Numbered from the stretch's first letter, positions 6,594-16,167 are shown. The stretch is 64,000 bases of DNA from Gammaproteobacteria bacterium (GCA_021323735.1 JAJPKM010000044.1:1-64000), one strand, 5' to 3'. Numbers and translations: made by a program. The notes: generated by a model from the letters alone, not told the origin.

Positions 6594-6598
6594 ATCGG

Positions 6599-6668
6599 AC
6601 CTAACAATCGGTTTGAGCGATCGCGGGTCGCGCCTTCGGTGAATCAAGGAGAGAGTCGATGATTGGGG
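6599..6668 (+). repeat. attC site 10, truncated after its centre
   Basis: R'' ACCTAAC (6599-6605) and the left arm are intact through ATGATTGGG at about 6667. The right arm and R' are missing, so the site should not recombine normally. The micro-ORF start at 6659 now reads into the downstream junk for 52 codons (stop TAG 6815-6817). Confidence 0.85.
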
Positions 6669-6943
6669 ATATCTCCATAATGCTCCAGAATTTTCAAGGG
6701 CCCCTTGGTCTCGGCCAAATTAGCGGAACAATTGGCCGCCGCTTTTTTTCAGACACATTTACCCGACAACCTCTTTCAGGCGAAACTTCCGGCATCTACA
6801 ACCGACTTGGACGATAGGTCGGTCAGTCACCTTTGATAACGCTATCTATGATCCGACAATCGATTTGACGAAGCGTCTCCAAGTCAAGCGCATGGGCATT
6901 GAGATATGCAAATCCAACGGTGCTATCGTGCGTATCAAATAGC
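6669..6943 (+). pseudogene. Decayed cassette remnant without an intact gene
   Basis: This stretch of about 275 bp between the truncated attC 10 and attC 11 holds no convincing gene. An open frame without a start codon runs to TAG just before attC 11 (last residues GIEICKSNGAIVRIK). It could be the 3' end of a cassette gene whose start was removed by the same deletion that cut attC 10. I see no family similarity. Confidence 0.4.
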
Positions 6944-7074
6944 ATCTAACAATTGGTTCGATGCGACCGCGCGGGTGGAGTCTTCGGTGAGCAAAGGAGG
7001 GAGTCGATGATCTGGAGAAATCAGCTTCGGTGGATGCCGACGCAATCCCGCGTCGCTCAACCTCATCGTTAGAT
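6944..7074 (+). repeat. attC site 11
   Basis: R'' is ATCTAAC (6944-6950) and R' is GTTAGAT (7068-7074). AAAGGAGGGAG precedes the micro-ORF at 7007-7072 (21 codons, TAG in R'). The next gene starts 5 nt after it. Confidence 0.92.
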
Positions 7075-7077
7075 TCC

Positions 7078-7371
7078 ATGATCAGCAGTCGCGCTTGGCC
7101 GTGGATCGTAGTTGGAGTACTAATACTGTCTTTGCTCTGTTCGGTCGGCGCGCGCCTGTTCGGCAGGCCTCAGCTCGTGGTGCCCCTAGGATCTCCAGCG
7201 CTTGTCTTGACCGGTTGGGCTTTTCTTGGTCATCTCATTACTCTAGATGACGATGCTCCGGGTGGTTGGAGTAACCCCGAACGTTCGCGAAAGGTATGGA
7301 TGCGTTCCTTGTGGATCTTGGCGGCACTGATGGTTTTGTTTGGAGTCACCTGCTGGGCTGTTTTTCTTTGA
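7078..7371 (+). CDS. Cassette 11: small three-helix membrane protein
   Basis: The product has 97 residues with hydrophobic segments at about 8-25, 37-55 and 77-96, so it is an inner-membrane protein. I do not recognise a family. ATG 7078 lies 5 nt after the attC 11 micro-ORF TAG (7070-7072), and the intervening bases contain no ribosome binding site, so expression probably depends on ribosomes ending at the micro-ORF. TGA 7369-7371 lies 15 bp before the next R''. Confidence 0.68.
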   Translation: MISSRAWPWIVVGVLILSLLCSVGARLFGRPQLVVPLGSPALVLTGWAFLGHLITLDDDAPGGWSNPERSRKVWMRSLWILAALMVLFGVTCWAVFL

Positions 7372-7385
7372 GCCGTGGCGCAAGA

Positions 7386-7514
7386 ATCTAACAATCGATT
7401 CGAGCGAATGCGGGTTGCGTCTTCGTTGGGCAAAGGGGAGGATCGATGATCCGGATAAATCACTTTCGTTTGTCGTCGGCGAAGCCCCGCGCCGCTTAGC
7501 CTCATCGTTAGAGA
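7386..7514 (+). repeat. attC site 12
   Basis: R'' is ATCTAAC (7386-7392) and R' is GTTAGAG (7508-7514). The right arm is diverged (GCGCCGCTTAGCCTCATCG). That change makes the micro-ORF from ATG 7445 stop early at TAG 7496-7498, 17 codons in. Confidence 0.9.
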
Positions 7515-7521
7515 ACGTGAA

Positions 7522-8001
7522 ATGACGCTCACCGCGCGAATTCGATTCTCCCTGGCCGCGCTGGTTCTAGCCGCCGGGTACTTCTATCTTCTGATCTATC
7601 TCATTGGTTGGATGGCTGCGCATCATTGGCCGAGCTGGTGGTTCGATGTGTTCTCAAGTAGGCATGTTGCTGCTGTTACGTGTCTGGTCACATTGCATAC
7701 CGCGGCCGTTCTCTTGGCGGCTCTTCCAATCGGCATCGCAGCGGTGACTATTGCTCGGAAGGATGCCGTCCTATTGGGGCTCATCGGGGCTTCACTCGCC
7801 ACCGTCGCAGCGGTCGCACCTTCATTGGCGCCGAGCATCTGGCCGATTGTTTGGAGCGGTCACCCCGTATTTTTCGTAACCGACCAAATCAAGCTTGTAG
7901 TCGCGGTTCCATTTCTCGCTTGGGTGCTGCGCCGTGCGTCCTCTAACAATCGGTTCGAGCGATCGCGGGCCGCGTCTTCGGCGGGCCAAGGAGGAGATTG
8001 A
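7522..8001 (+). CDS. Cassette 12: four-helix membrane protein, paralog of cassette 7
   Basis: The product has 159 residues with four hydrophobic helices, collinear with cassette 7, so one is a diverged duplicate of the other. As in cassette 7, no stop codon precedes the next attC. The frame reads about 60 bases into attC 13, giving a tail that starts SSNNRFERSRAA. The tail is in a different frame of attC from the one used in cassette 7, so the two C-termini are unrelated. ATG 7522 is 9 nt after the R' TAG triplet. The function is unknown. Confidence 0.72.
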   Translation: MTLTARIRFSLAALVLAAGYFYLLIYLIGWMAAHHWPSWWFDVFSSRHVAAVTCLVTLHTAAVLLAALPIGIAAVTIARKDAVLLGLIGASLATVAAVAPSLAPSIWPIVWSGHPVFFVTDQIKLVVAVPFLAWVLRRASSNNRFERSRAASSAGQGGD

Positions 8002-8065
8002 TGATCGGGATAAAGCATCTTCGCTTGGCGCTGCGCAGGCGCGTCGCTCAACCTTATCGTTAGGC
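7941..8065 (+). repeat. attC site 13
   Basis: R'' is CTCTAAC (7941-7947) and R' is GTTAGGC (8059-8065), 125 bp. AAGGAGGAG precedes the micro-ORF at 8001-8063 (20 codons, TAG in R'). Confidence 0.92.
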
Positions 8066-8068
8066 GAA

Positions 8069-8572
8069 ATGCAGGTCACCTACAAATTCACTATTGACGC
8101 GGCTTACTATCGAACCGTTATCGAGCGGTACTATCGGCAGCGACCCTTCTTGTTTCATTTGCGGATCCAATTTGGAATCCTGGCGCTGACCGTCAGCGGT
8201 GTGTTTGTTCTAGGCATCGATTCACCGTTTGAGATTAAGGGACCTGTCGCGCTCGCTCTAGGCGCCCTAGCATTCTTCGGCGGCATCGCTGCTACGAGGT
8301 GGGGTATATTCCAACGTTTTAGATATCGGGCCGATTTCGGAACTGATGTGACATTTACAATGTCGGCAGACGGATTGGTTGGTAGTGGACGCCACGTCGA
8401 GGGCAAGTGGGCCTGGACCGCATACCCGCGCGCGGTTCGCTACCCCGATGGAATAATGTTGTTGCGCACGGGAGTGATACGTTGGTTGCCGGATTCGGCG
8501 CTTATGGTGGGAAATCCGGCAGATGCCACGACTCTAGCGCGGTCCAATTCCACTTTGCGTGAACTCGCCTAA
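8069..8572 (+). CDS. Cassette 13: YcxB-like membrane protein
   Basis: The product has about 167 residues. An N-terminal soluble stretch of about 35 residues is followed by two hydrophobic helices (about 36-52 and 60-77). The C-terminal half reads FTMSADGLVGSGRHVEGKWAW then GIMLLRTGVIRWLPDSAL, which resembles the C-terminal domain of YcxB-like proteins (weak, from memory). The function of that family is unknown. ATG 8069 is 5 nt after the micro-ORF stop with no ribosome binding site. TAA 8570-8572 overlaps the next R''. Confidence 0.7.
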   Translation: MQVTYKFTIDAAYYRTVIERYYRQRPFLFHLRIQFGILALTVSGVFVLGIDSPFEIKGPVALALGALAFFGGIAATRWGIFQRFRYRADFGTDVTFTMSADGLVGSGRHVEGKWAWTAYPRAVRYPDGIMLLRTGVIRWLPDSALMVGNPADATTLARSNSTLRELA

Positions 8573-8695
8573 CAATCGGTTCGAGCGATCACGGGGTAGC
8601 AGCTTCGGTGAGCCAATGAGGGGATCGATGATTGAGATAAATCAGCTTCGTCGGGTCGCAGCGCATTCCCGCGTCGCTCAATCTCATCGTTAGAC
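8567..8695 (+). repeat. attC site 14, last of the array
   Basis: R'' is GCCTAAC (8567-8573) and R' is GTTAGAC (8689-8695). GAGGGG precedes the micro-ORF at 8628-8693 (21 codons, TAG in R'). No further attC was found to the right. Confidence 0.92.
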
Positions 8696-8702
8696 GTCCT
8701 TC

Positions 8703-9110
8703 ATGCCTTATCTCCTTGCCTTCAGTAGCGCAAAGTTCGACGTCTCAAAGGAATCGCCGAATCCGATAAACCCTATAGCGGGCGAGAGTGTCCTCGCCTG
8801 GCTCAGAACGGCGTTGATTGCTGCGCACTACCAGGTCACGGAGGCCGCTCCAGAAGACTTTGGGTGGCTCGTCGAGGTGCGCGGCGGAGGTGCGTCATAT
8901 ATGGTCGTGGCCAGTGGTGACGCTCAGGTCACCGACGCAGAGATCGCGTGGACTATTCAGGTACGGAAAAATCGTTCACTCTCCGACAAGCTGCTTGGCA
9001 AGAACCAGTTGACCGTCGATGATCCACTGCTGGGTGTGGTTGAACGGACCCTTCGTGTCGCGGACGGCATTCGAAATATCTCAGGGGGTATTTTCCCGGG
9101 GCCAGGGTGA
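8703..9110 (+). CDS. Cassette 14: conserved hypothetical protein, terminal cassette lacking its attC
   Basis: The 135-residue product starts MPYLLAFSSAKFDVSKESPN, a start I associate with a widespread family of unknown function often found in integrons. The middle has VLAWLRTALIAAHYQVTE and a DFGWLVEV strand pattern. ATG 8703 is 9 nt after the micro-ORF stop. No attC follows. Instead the TGA (9108-9110) sits 3 bp from the convergent stop of the neighbouring dehydratase gene. The last residues (GGIFPGPG) may be replacement sequence left by loss of the attC. That is inference. Confidence 0.75.
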   Translation: MPYLLAFSSAKFDVSKESPNPINPIAGESVLAWLRTALIAAHYQVTEAAPEDFGWLVEVRGGGASYMVVASGDAQVTDAEIAWTIQVRKNRSLSDKLLGKNQLTVDDPLLGVVERTLRVADGIRNISGGIFPGPG

Positions 9111-9113
9111 ATA

Positions 9114-10091
9114 TCAGTGCGCGGGCGAGGACACCAGATCGCAAAACTTGGGCAAGTCGATGTTGCCGCCGGAAACAACCGCGACGATGGGTCCCGCGCC
9201 GGCCTTTCCGGTGAGTGCCGCGGCCAGCGACAACGATCCCGCACCTTCCGCAATGACTCGTGCCTTCTCCGCCAGCATGCGCATCGCTGCCCGGGTCTGC
9301 TCCAGGCTGACGACGATCGAGCCGTCAACCACAGGTTTCAGACGCTCCCACATGCGCGGGAACAGGCTCTGACCGCCAGCGCCGTCTACGAACGAAGCCT
9401 TCCAATCCTTGAAGGCCTGCGGCGATCCCACGGCAAGCGACAGCGCGGTCGGCGCCGCGGTTTCGGGTTCCACGCCCCAAACCTTGATCGTCGGTTTCAA
9501 GGCCTTCAAGGCACTGCCCACGCCGGTAATGAGTCCGCCGCCGCCGATGGCGGCAATCACGGCGACCGTATCGGGCGCGTCTTCAAGGATCTCGAAACCC
9601 ATGGTGCTGTGGCCTGCGATGAAGTTCTGGTCATCGAAGGGATGCACGAAGGTGCCGGTTACTCCAGGGTACGCGCGATCGCCGAGCGCGCGCCACGCGG
9701 CCTCGTAGGGCACCGGCACCAGTTTCGCTCCGAGGGCCCGCATCCGGTCGATCTTGGCGGTCGGCGCGGTCTCAATCGCGACCACCGTGCAGGGAACGCC
9801 GGCTCGCCTGGCGGCGTAGGCGATGCCCTGACCGGCATTGCCGGCACTGATGGTCCACACACCGAGCTGCCGTTCGGACTCGGACAACATGGCAACGGCA
9901 TTCACCGCGCCGCGCAGCTTGTAGGAGTTCGTGGCTTGAAGATTTTCGAGCTTGAGGCGGATATCGGGAAAGTCGGGGCCCAAGTCCAACCGCACCAGCG
10001 GCGTGCGCACGATGCTGCCGGCGATTCTGCGGCGCGCCTCCTGCATGTCGCTCAACGTCAACGGCCGCACTGCCTCAAGCGCCTTAAGCAT
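9114..10091 (-). CDS. PLP-dependent threonine/serine dehydratase-like enzyme
   Basis: The 325-residue fold type II PLP enzyme belongs to the threonine dehydratase/serine racemase group. The Schiff-base lysine is in NSYKLRGA (Lys58), the substrate loop is SAGNAGQG, and the phosphate-binding glycine loop is AAIGGGGLITG near residue 180. There is no C-terminal ACT regulatory domain, so it resembles the catabolic or short form. It probably deaminates threonine or serine to the 2-oxo acid. The start is ATG 10091. It marks the chromosomal flank of the integron array. Confidence 0.85.
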   Translation of the reverse strand: MLKALEAVRPLTLSDMQEARRRIAGSIVRTPLVRLDLGPDFPDIRLKLENLQATNSYKLRGAVNAVAMLSESERQLGVWTISAGNAGQGIAYAARRAGVPCTVVAIETAPTAKIDRMRALGAKLVPVPYEAAWRALGDRAYPGVTGTFVHPFDDQNFIAGHSTMGFEILEDAPDTVAVIAAIGGGGLITGVGSALKALKPTIKVWGVEPETAAPTALSLAVGSPQAFKDWKASFVDGAGGQSLFPRMWERLKPVVDGSIVVSLEQTRAAMRMLAEKARVIAEGAGSLSLAAALTGKAGAGPIVAVVSGGNIDLPKFCDLVSSPAH

Positions 10092-10189
10092 GGGTCTTCT
10101 CCGGTGTATCCATGGATCGCGACTCTAGCAGGTCCCATGGCCAGCGGGCCCCATCGCGCCGCAGGCCGGGGCCACAGACAACCGCGGAT

Positions 10190-11713
10190 TCACCTCAATG
10201 CCTTGATTCTCTTCTCGGCCAGATAGGCGGCAATGCCGCCGTCGCCCCCCTCCGTACTCGCCAATGCCACGTAGCCATCGGGACGCACCAGATACACCGC
10301 ATTGCGCTTGAGTCCGGCGGCCTCCATGGATGCCTGCCATGGGAAGACATGGAGCGGGATTCGATGACGCTGGGATAGGGCCTCGAGGGCTGCGCCGGCA
10401 CCGCCATAGACGTGAATCTGCCAATCCAGAGAACTCAGGGGTGCGAAGTTGACTCCCACCCAGGGTAGCCGATCGCCGCCGTGGACCTTGCCCGCCACGC
10501 CACAGCTCAATGGACTTCCCCGGTAATTCACGGCGGTTTGGGAGACGGTGCGAAACGCAGCCCTGCGCACCGATGGAATGCGGAACAGGGACGGGGCCAC
10601 GGCCGGAATGACTTTGGTACGCAGCCATCGCGCCATCGCACCGGGATTGACCACGGCTTTGAACGCGCGATCCGTCGTCGCCGCCAACCGCCGGGCAAAG
10701 GCTATTCGCTCCGGTTCGTAGCTTTCCAACAATCCCGCGCTTGATGGATCTTTGAGGGAAGCCGCCAATTTCCAGGCGAGGTTCACGGAATCGCCGATGC
10801 CGGTATTCATTCCCTGGCCGCCCACCGGACTGTGGATATGGGCGGCATCGCCCAGCAAGAACGTTCGCCCGCGACGGAAACTGTTCGCGACCCGGTGATG
10901 CACCCGGTAGGTCGAAAACCAATTCACCTGCTTGATGTTCACACCCAAATTCTGCATGGCGCGCTCGCTCACATCGCCGAACTCAAGAGGCTCATGATCC
11001 TTTGCAATGGTGTCGCGTACCGTGCCGATCAATCGTGCGTGCCCCGTATCCGCCAGCGGGAACACCGCGAGGAAATCGCTGTCCTCGAGGTCGACGTGCA
11101 GTTCGCCGTTGACGGGCGGACCGGCCGCTTCGACGTCCGCGACATAGAAAAGATGATGGTAGGTGCCGCCCGGAAAATCGGTATTGAGCACTTCGCGAAC
11201 TTTCGAGCGTGCGCCGTCGCAGCCGGCGAGGTAGCTACTGATGCAAGTTTCATGAGATCCGGCCGCGGACAGCGTGGCGCGAATTTGACCGCCGGCTTCT
11301 TCAAAGCCGATGAGTTCCACCGGCCGCTCAACCTCTACTCCGAGTTCTTGCAGGCGCGAGATCAACAGCCGCTCATGCTCGTCTTGCGGGAAAATCATGG
11401 GGAAGGCAAAGGGAGTCACCCCCTCGCCCAAGTTTCCGAGCGGTACTCGCGCGGTGCCCGTTCCCTTTACCCACAGGTTGATGGCGGACACCCGATGGCC
11501 GCGATCCACGATGGCCTGCGACAGCCCTACCTGTTGATAAAACTCCAGCGTTCGCGCCTGAACCGCCAGCGCGCGCGAGGTGGTACCGGCCTGCGGAGCC
11601 TTGTCGATCAGCTTGACGCGCACGCCCAGCTGGGTGAGCCATAGCGCCAGTACCAAGCCGGTTGGTCCGGCGCCGGCGATCAGTACCTCGGTCTCGCTCG
11701 ATCTGCCCGCCAT
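10190..11713 (-). CDS. FAD-dependent aromatic-ring monooxygenase (PheA/TfdB-like)
   Basis: This 507-residue flavoprotein hydroxylase has GAGPTGLVLALWL near the N-terminus for the ADP part of FAD, CDGARSKVR in the middle, and GDAAHIHSPVGGQGMNTGIGD, the second FAD motif, near residue 290. A C-terminal thioredoxin-like domain is indicated by the length and by VYLVRPDGYVA. It probably uses NAD(P)H and oxygen to hydroxylate a phenolic or polyketide-type substrate, which cannot be told from sequence. It runs in the same direction as the dehydratase gene, about 100 bp apart. Confidence 0.85.
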   Translation of the reverse strand: MAGRSSETEVLIAGAGPTGLVLALWLTQLGVRVKLIDKAPQAGTTSRALAVQARTLEFYQQVGLSQAIVDRGHRVSAINLWVKGTGTARVPLGNLGEGVTPFAFPMIFPQDEHERLLISRLQELGVEVERPVELIGFEEAGGQIRATLSAAGSHETCISSYLAGCDGARSKVREVLNTDFPGGTYHHLFYVADVEAAGPPVNGELHVDLEDSDFLAVFPLADTGHARLIGTVRDTIAKDHEPLEFGDVSERAMQNLGVNIKQVNWFSTYRVHHRVANSFRRGRTFLLGDAAHIHSPVGGQGMNTGIGDSVNLAWKLAASLKDPSSAGLLESYEPERIAFARRLAATTDRAFKAVVNPGAMARWLRTKVIPAVAPSLFRIPSVRRAAFRTVSQTAVNYRGSPLSCGVAGKVHGGDRLPWVGVNFAPLSSLDWQIHVYGGAGAALEALSQRHRIPLHVFPWQASMEAAGLKRNAVYLVRPDGYVALASTEGGDGGIAAYLAEKRIKALR

Positions 11714-11762
11714 TTGCCCGCCCAGGGTGTAAGCCCGCCTTGCACGCCCATGTAGGATGGAA

Positions 11763-12038
11763 CTAGCTTACTCGGGTAAACCGCAGTGCGGCGCGCGCTT
11801 TCGCTTTAGCCGCTTCTTCCTCCCGGTTTCTCGCCGGCGCATGGGTTTGCAGCGAATAAAGAAGCCTCTTCGAGGCGGCCTCGATTTCATCGATAGCGGC
11901 CACGAACGCGGCTTCATTGGACTTGGAAGGGCTGTGAAAGCCGCTCAGCTTTCGCACGAATTGCAGCGAGGCAGCACGGATCTCGTCGTCGGTTACCGGC
12001 GGATCAAAATTAAACAGCGTTTTGATGCTTCGGCACAT
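11763..12038 (-). CDS. DUF2277-family protein
   Basis: The product is about 91 residues from ATG 12038 (MCRSIKTLFNFDPPVTDDEI). It matches the DUF2277 family, whose members start MCR.I.TLFNF and carry ALQFVRK.SGF and a basic Ala/Arg-rich end. The function is unknown. The frame extends 26 codons upstream to 12116, but family members begin at MCR, so I chose the internal ATG. Confidence 0.85.
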   Translation of the reverse strand: MCRSIKTLFNFDPPVTDDEIRAASLQFVRKLSGFHSPSKSNEAAFVAAIDEIEAASKRLLYSLQTHAPARNREEEAAKAKARAALRFTRVS

Positions 12039-12130
12039 GCGGAAATCATCGGCGCCCGCCAAATCCGTTGTCAAGCCCAGCTGAGGCCCCGTCGAGAAGT
12101 TGGCAGGATTCTGCACCTATGACATATCCC

Positions 12131-12180
12131 ACGAGCCTTCTCAAGTATTCCTCGGGGCCGCGAGCGAGAGTACATAGACA
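12131..12180 (+). repeat. Dispersed intergenic repeat, copy A
   Basis: The core GAGCCTTCTCAAGTATTCC followed by GCCGCGAGCGAGAG resembles copies near 20266, 21138 and, on the other strand, 17990-18048. It lies between two divergent genes. Confidence 0.5.
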
Positions 12181-12320
12181 GGCTTATGGGGCCTTTCCCG
12201 GGGCCCCAATCGCAGAACAGCAGCGAACAAGTCATGACGGGTAGTCAAAAGACAAATTCGCTCGCCGCCGGCGCCCCGAACCATTAGGCTGACTCTCCGA
12301 CACCGCCAAGAGGATGGCTT

Positions 12321-12977
12321 TTGTACCTGCCTGCCCAATTCAACGAGACCAGGACCCAAGTGCTGCATGCTCTTATGCGGGCCCGGCCGCTGGCTACGCT
12401 GGTGACGCAGGGCGATTCAGGGATTATCGCCAATCATCTGCCGATGCAAACACTGGATGAGCCCGCACCGCTCGGAACCCTGCGCGGCCACATTGCACGC
12501 GCGAATCCCTTGTGGCGTGACTATCGCGGCGCTCAGGCGCTGGCGATCTTCCATGGCCCGCAGGTCTATATTTCCCCCTCGTTCTATCCGTCCAAAGCCG
12601 AAACCGGTGAAGTCGTTCCAACCTGGGACTACGCCGTGGTACATGCCGCCGGCACGCTGCGTTTCATCGAGGATGTGAAATGGCTGCGAAGCTTGGTGGC
12701 CGGATTGACCGAACATCACGAGCAGCCGCGTTCACAGCCCTGGAAGATCGACGATGCGCCGGCGGACTATATCGACAAAATGCTGAATCTCATCGTCGGC
12801 TTCGAATTGTCGATCTCGAGCCTGATCGGCAAATGGAAGGTCAGTCAGAACCGTCCCCCGGCCGACAGGCAAGGCGTGATACGGAATTTGCAGGATGCCG
12901 ACGACGCGGACTCGCACGAAATTGCCGCCATGCTCGCCGCCTGGGAAGCAGGGTCTGGAACACCGTCTGCCCGATGA
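12321..12977 (+). CDS. PaiB-like FMN-binding negative regulator
   Basis: The 218-residue protein resembles Bacillus PaiB and other FMN-binding split-barrel proteins: N-terminal YLPAQFNE, NHLPM, the HGPQVYISPSFYPSK segment with WDYAVVHAAG, and C-terminal SQNRPPADRQGV. Family members bind flavin and are called negative regulators, but the molecular role is unclear. The start is TTG 12321, supported by AGAGGA 7 nt upstream and by the family start MY.P. The next gene overlaps by ATGA. Confidence 0.85.
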   Translation: MYLPAQFNETRTQVLHALMRARPLATLVTQGDSGIIANHLPMQTLDEPAPLGTLRGHIARANPLWRDYRGAQALAIFHGPQVYISPSFYPSKAETGEVVPTWDYAVVHAAGTLRFIEDVKWLRSLVAGLTEHHEQPRSQPWKIDDAPADYIDKMLNLIVGFELSISSLIGKWKVSQNRPPADRQGVIRNLQDADDADSHEIAAMLAAWEAGSGTPSAR

Positions 12978-13537
12978 AGTTGCCCGTGAGCGTCATTCAA
13001 ACCGCGCGCATGAGCCTGCGCGAACTCGATTTCGGCGATGCCCCTTTCATCTTGGAGCTGCTGAACGAAGCCGGCTTCATGCGCTTCATCGGCGACAAGG
13101 GTGTCAGAACGCTCGCCGACGCCCGCGACTACATCTTGCAGGGACCCATGGACAGTTATGCGCGCCACGGCTTTGGTCTGTATGCCACCTGCCTGCGCGC
13201 CAATGCGCAGAACGGCGAACCCGCCGGGACGCCGATTGGAATCTGCGGCTTGGTCAAGCGCCCAGGCCTGGATGATCCGGACGTGGGATTTGCCTTCCTC
13301 TCGCGCTACTGGTCGAGAGGTTACGCGGTAGAATCCGCCGCCGCCGTCCTCGATCATGCCAAGACAGTGCTCAATCTCGACCGCATCCTTGCCATCACCG
13401 CGCCCGACAATGCGCAGTCCATTGCGGTGTTGGAGAAGATCGGACTGAAATTCGAGCGCACCATACGTCTGGTCGATCACAGTCCGGAACTCAAGCTGTT
13501 CGCCGTGCCACCAACCGTCCACGTCCACGAATCCTAG
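12974..13537 (+). CDS. GNAT acetyltransferase (RimJ/RimL-like)
   Basis: The product has 187 residues from ATG 12974. RMSLRELDFGDAPFILELLNE at the N-terminus, the acetyl-CoA region with LSRYWSRGYAVESAAAVLDHA, and DNAQSIAVLEKIGLKFE near the C-terminus are typical of the RimJ/RimL branch that acetylates N-termini or small molecules. The substrate cannot be inferred. The start overlaps the TGA of the PaiB-like gene (ATGA), so the two are translationally coupled. A pairing of paiB with a GNAT gene recalls the Bacillus paiA-paiB locus, where PaiA is an acetyltransferase. Confidence 0.85.
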   Translation: MKLPVSVIQTARMSLRELDFGDAPFILELLNEAGFMRFIGDKGVRTLADARDYILQGPMDSYARHGFGLYATCLRANAQNGEPAGTPIGICGLVKRPGLDDPDVGFAFLSRYWSRGYAVESAAAVLDHAKTVLNLDRILAITAPDNAQSIAVLEKIGLKFERTIRLVDHSPELKLFAVPPTVHVHES

Positions 13538-13586
13538 ATACCTTCCTAAGCCCTACCTAATTCTTACTCGTACTCCCGGAGTTCTC

Positions 13587-14021
13587 ATGCATCCCTTCCC
13601 GCATCACTACACGGTCAACGCATCCATTCGACCCGACGGCGACGTGCCGCTCTCCACCGAGGGGGTCAGAATCATCGAATCTTCCCCGCCCAAGGAATTC
13701 GATGGCCCGGGCAATCAATGGTCCCCTGAAGGGCTGCTCACCGCGGCGGTGGCGGATTGCTTCGTCCTGGGCTTTCGAGCGATCGCAGCGGCGTCCAAAT
13801 ACTCCTGGTTGCGCCTCGAGGCGCGTACCCAAGGGACCCTGGACCGCGTAGACGGCAAGATGCGATTCACGCGCTTCGATACCCACGCCATCCTGCACAT
13901 CGCCGACGGCGCGGACGTGGAACGGGCGAAGAAATTATTGGAAAAGGCAGAAACCAGCTGCCTGGTGGCCAATTCGCTCAATAGCGAGCGGCATCTGACG
14001 CTGGAAGTCATCCCCGGATAA
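13587..14021 (+). CDS. OsmC-family peroxidase-like protein
   Basis: This 144-residue OsmC/Ohr-fold protein has the two cysteines expected of a thiol peroxidase: one in AVADCFVLGF (about residue 56) and one in ETSCLVANSL (about residue 129). The family reduces organic hydroperoxides using these cysteines. It appears to stand alone. The start is ATG 13587. Confidence 0.85.
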   Translation: MHPFPHHYTVNASIRPDGDVPLSTEGVRIIESSPPKEFDGPGNQWSPEGLLTAAVADCFVLGFRAIAAASKYSWLRLEARTQGTLDRVDGKMRFTRFDTHAILHIADGADVERAKKLLEKAETSCLVANSLNSERHLTLEVIPG

Positions 14022-14078
14022 GACGTCGAAGAGTGAACCTGTCCTTCGCCACTGGCCAAGGACGGGATACCAATAAAA

Positions 14079-14102
14079 GTAAGGGCCCCGTGGGGCCCTT
14101 AC
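14079..14102 (-). terminator. Rho-independent terminator of rpoD
   Basis: An 11-bp perfect stem (GTAAGGGCCCC/GGGGCCCTTAC) with a tiny loop is followed, in the minus-strand direction, by TTTTATTGG. It lies between the OsmC gene and the rpoD 3' end and serves at least the minus strand. Confidence 0.85.
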
Positions 14103-14183
14103 TCGCTCTCAAACGCCGCGCTCGGCAGAAGCGCCTGATTGACTCAGCGCGGCGATCGGCTCAAGCGCCGGGATCTCTCGCAC

Positions 14184-16064
<1,881 letters not shown>

Positions 16065-16167
16065 GGTGGACGCCTCTGGAAAATGCTGAACGTTTTAAAA
16101 TGCAAGCCGAGCAGTATACGATTTTGGGCATTCCGTAGCCACTCATGCTGCGATTTAAGTGGGCGCC

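Noticed and set aside
7230-7532. Minus-strand ORFs through attC sites (for example 7230-7532, 6846-7079)
   Set aside because: They arise because the palindromic attC arms are open in several frames. Their translations repeat the attC sequence.
1-8700. Regularly spaced repeats as a possible CRISPR array
   Set aside because: Repeats are about 128 bp, partly palindromic, with attC cores and genes of variable length between them. No short constant spacers or cas genes.
9117-10226. 369-codon plus-strand ORF opposite the dehydratase
   Set aside because: Antisense to a clear PLP enzyme, with a translation rich in Arg and His.
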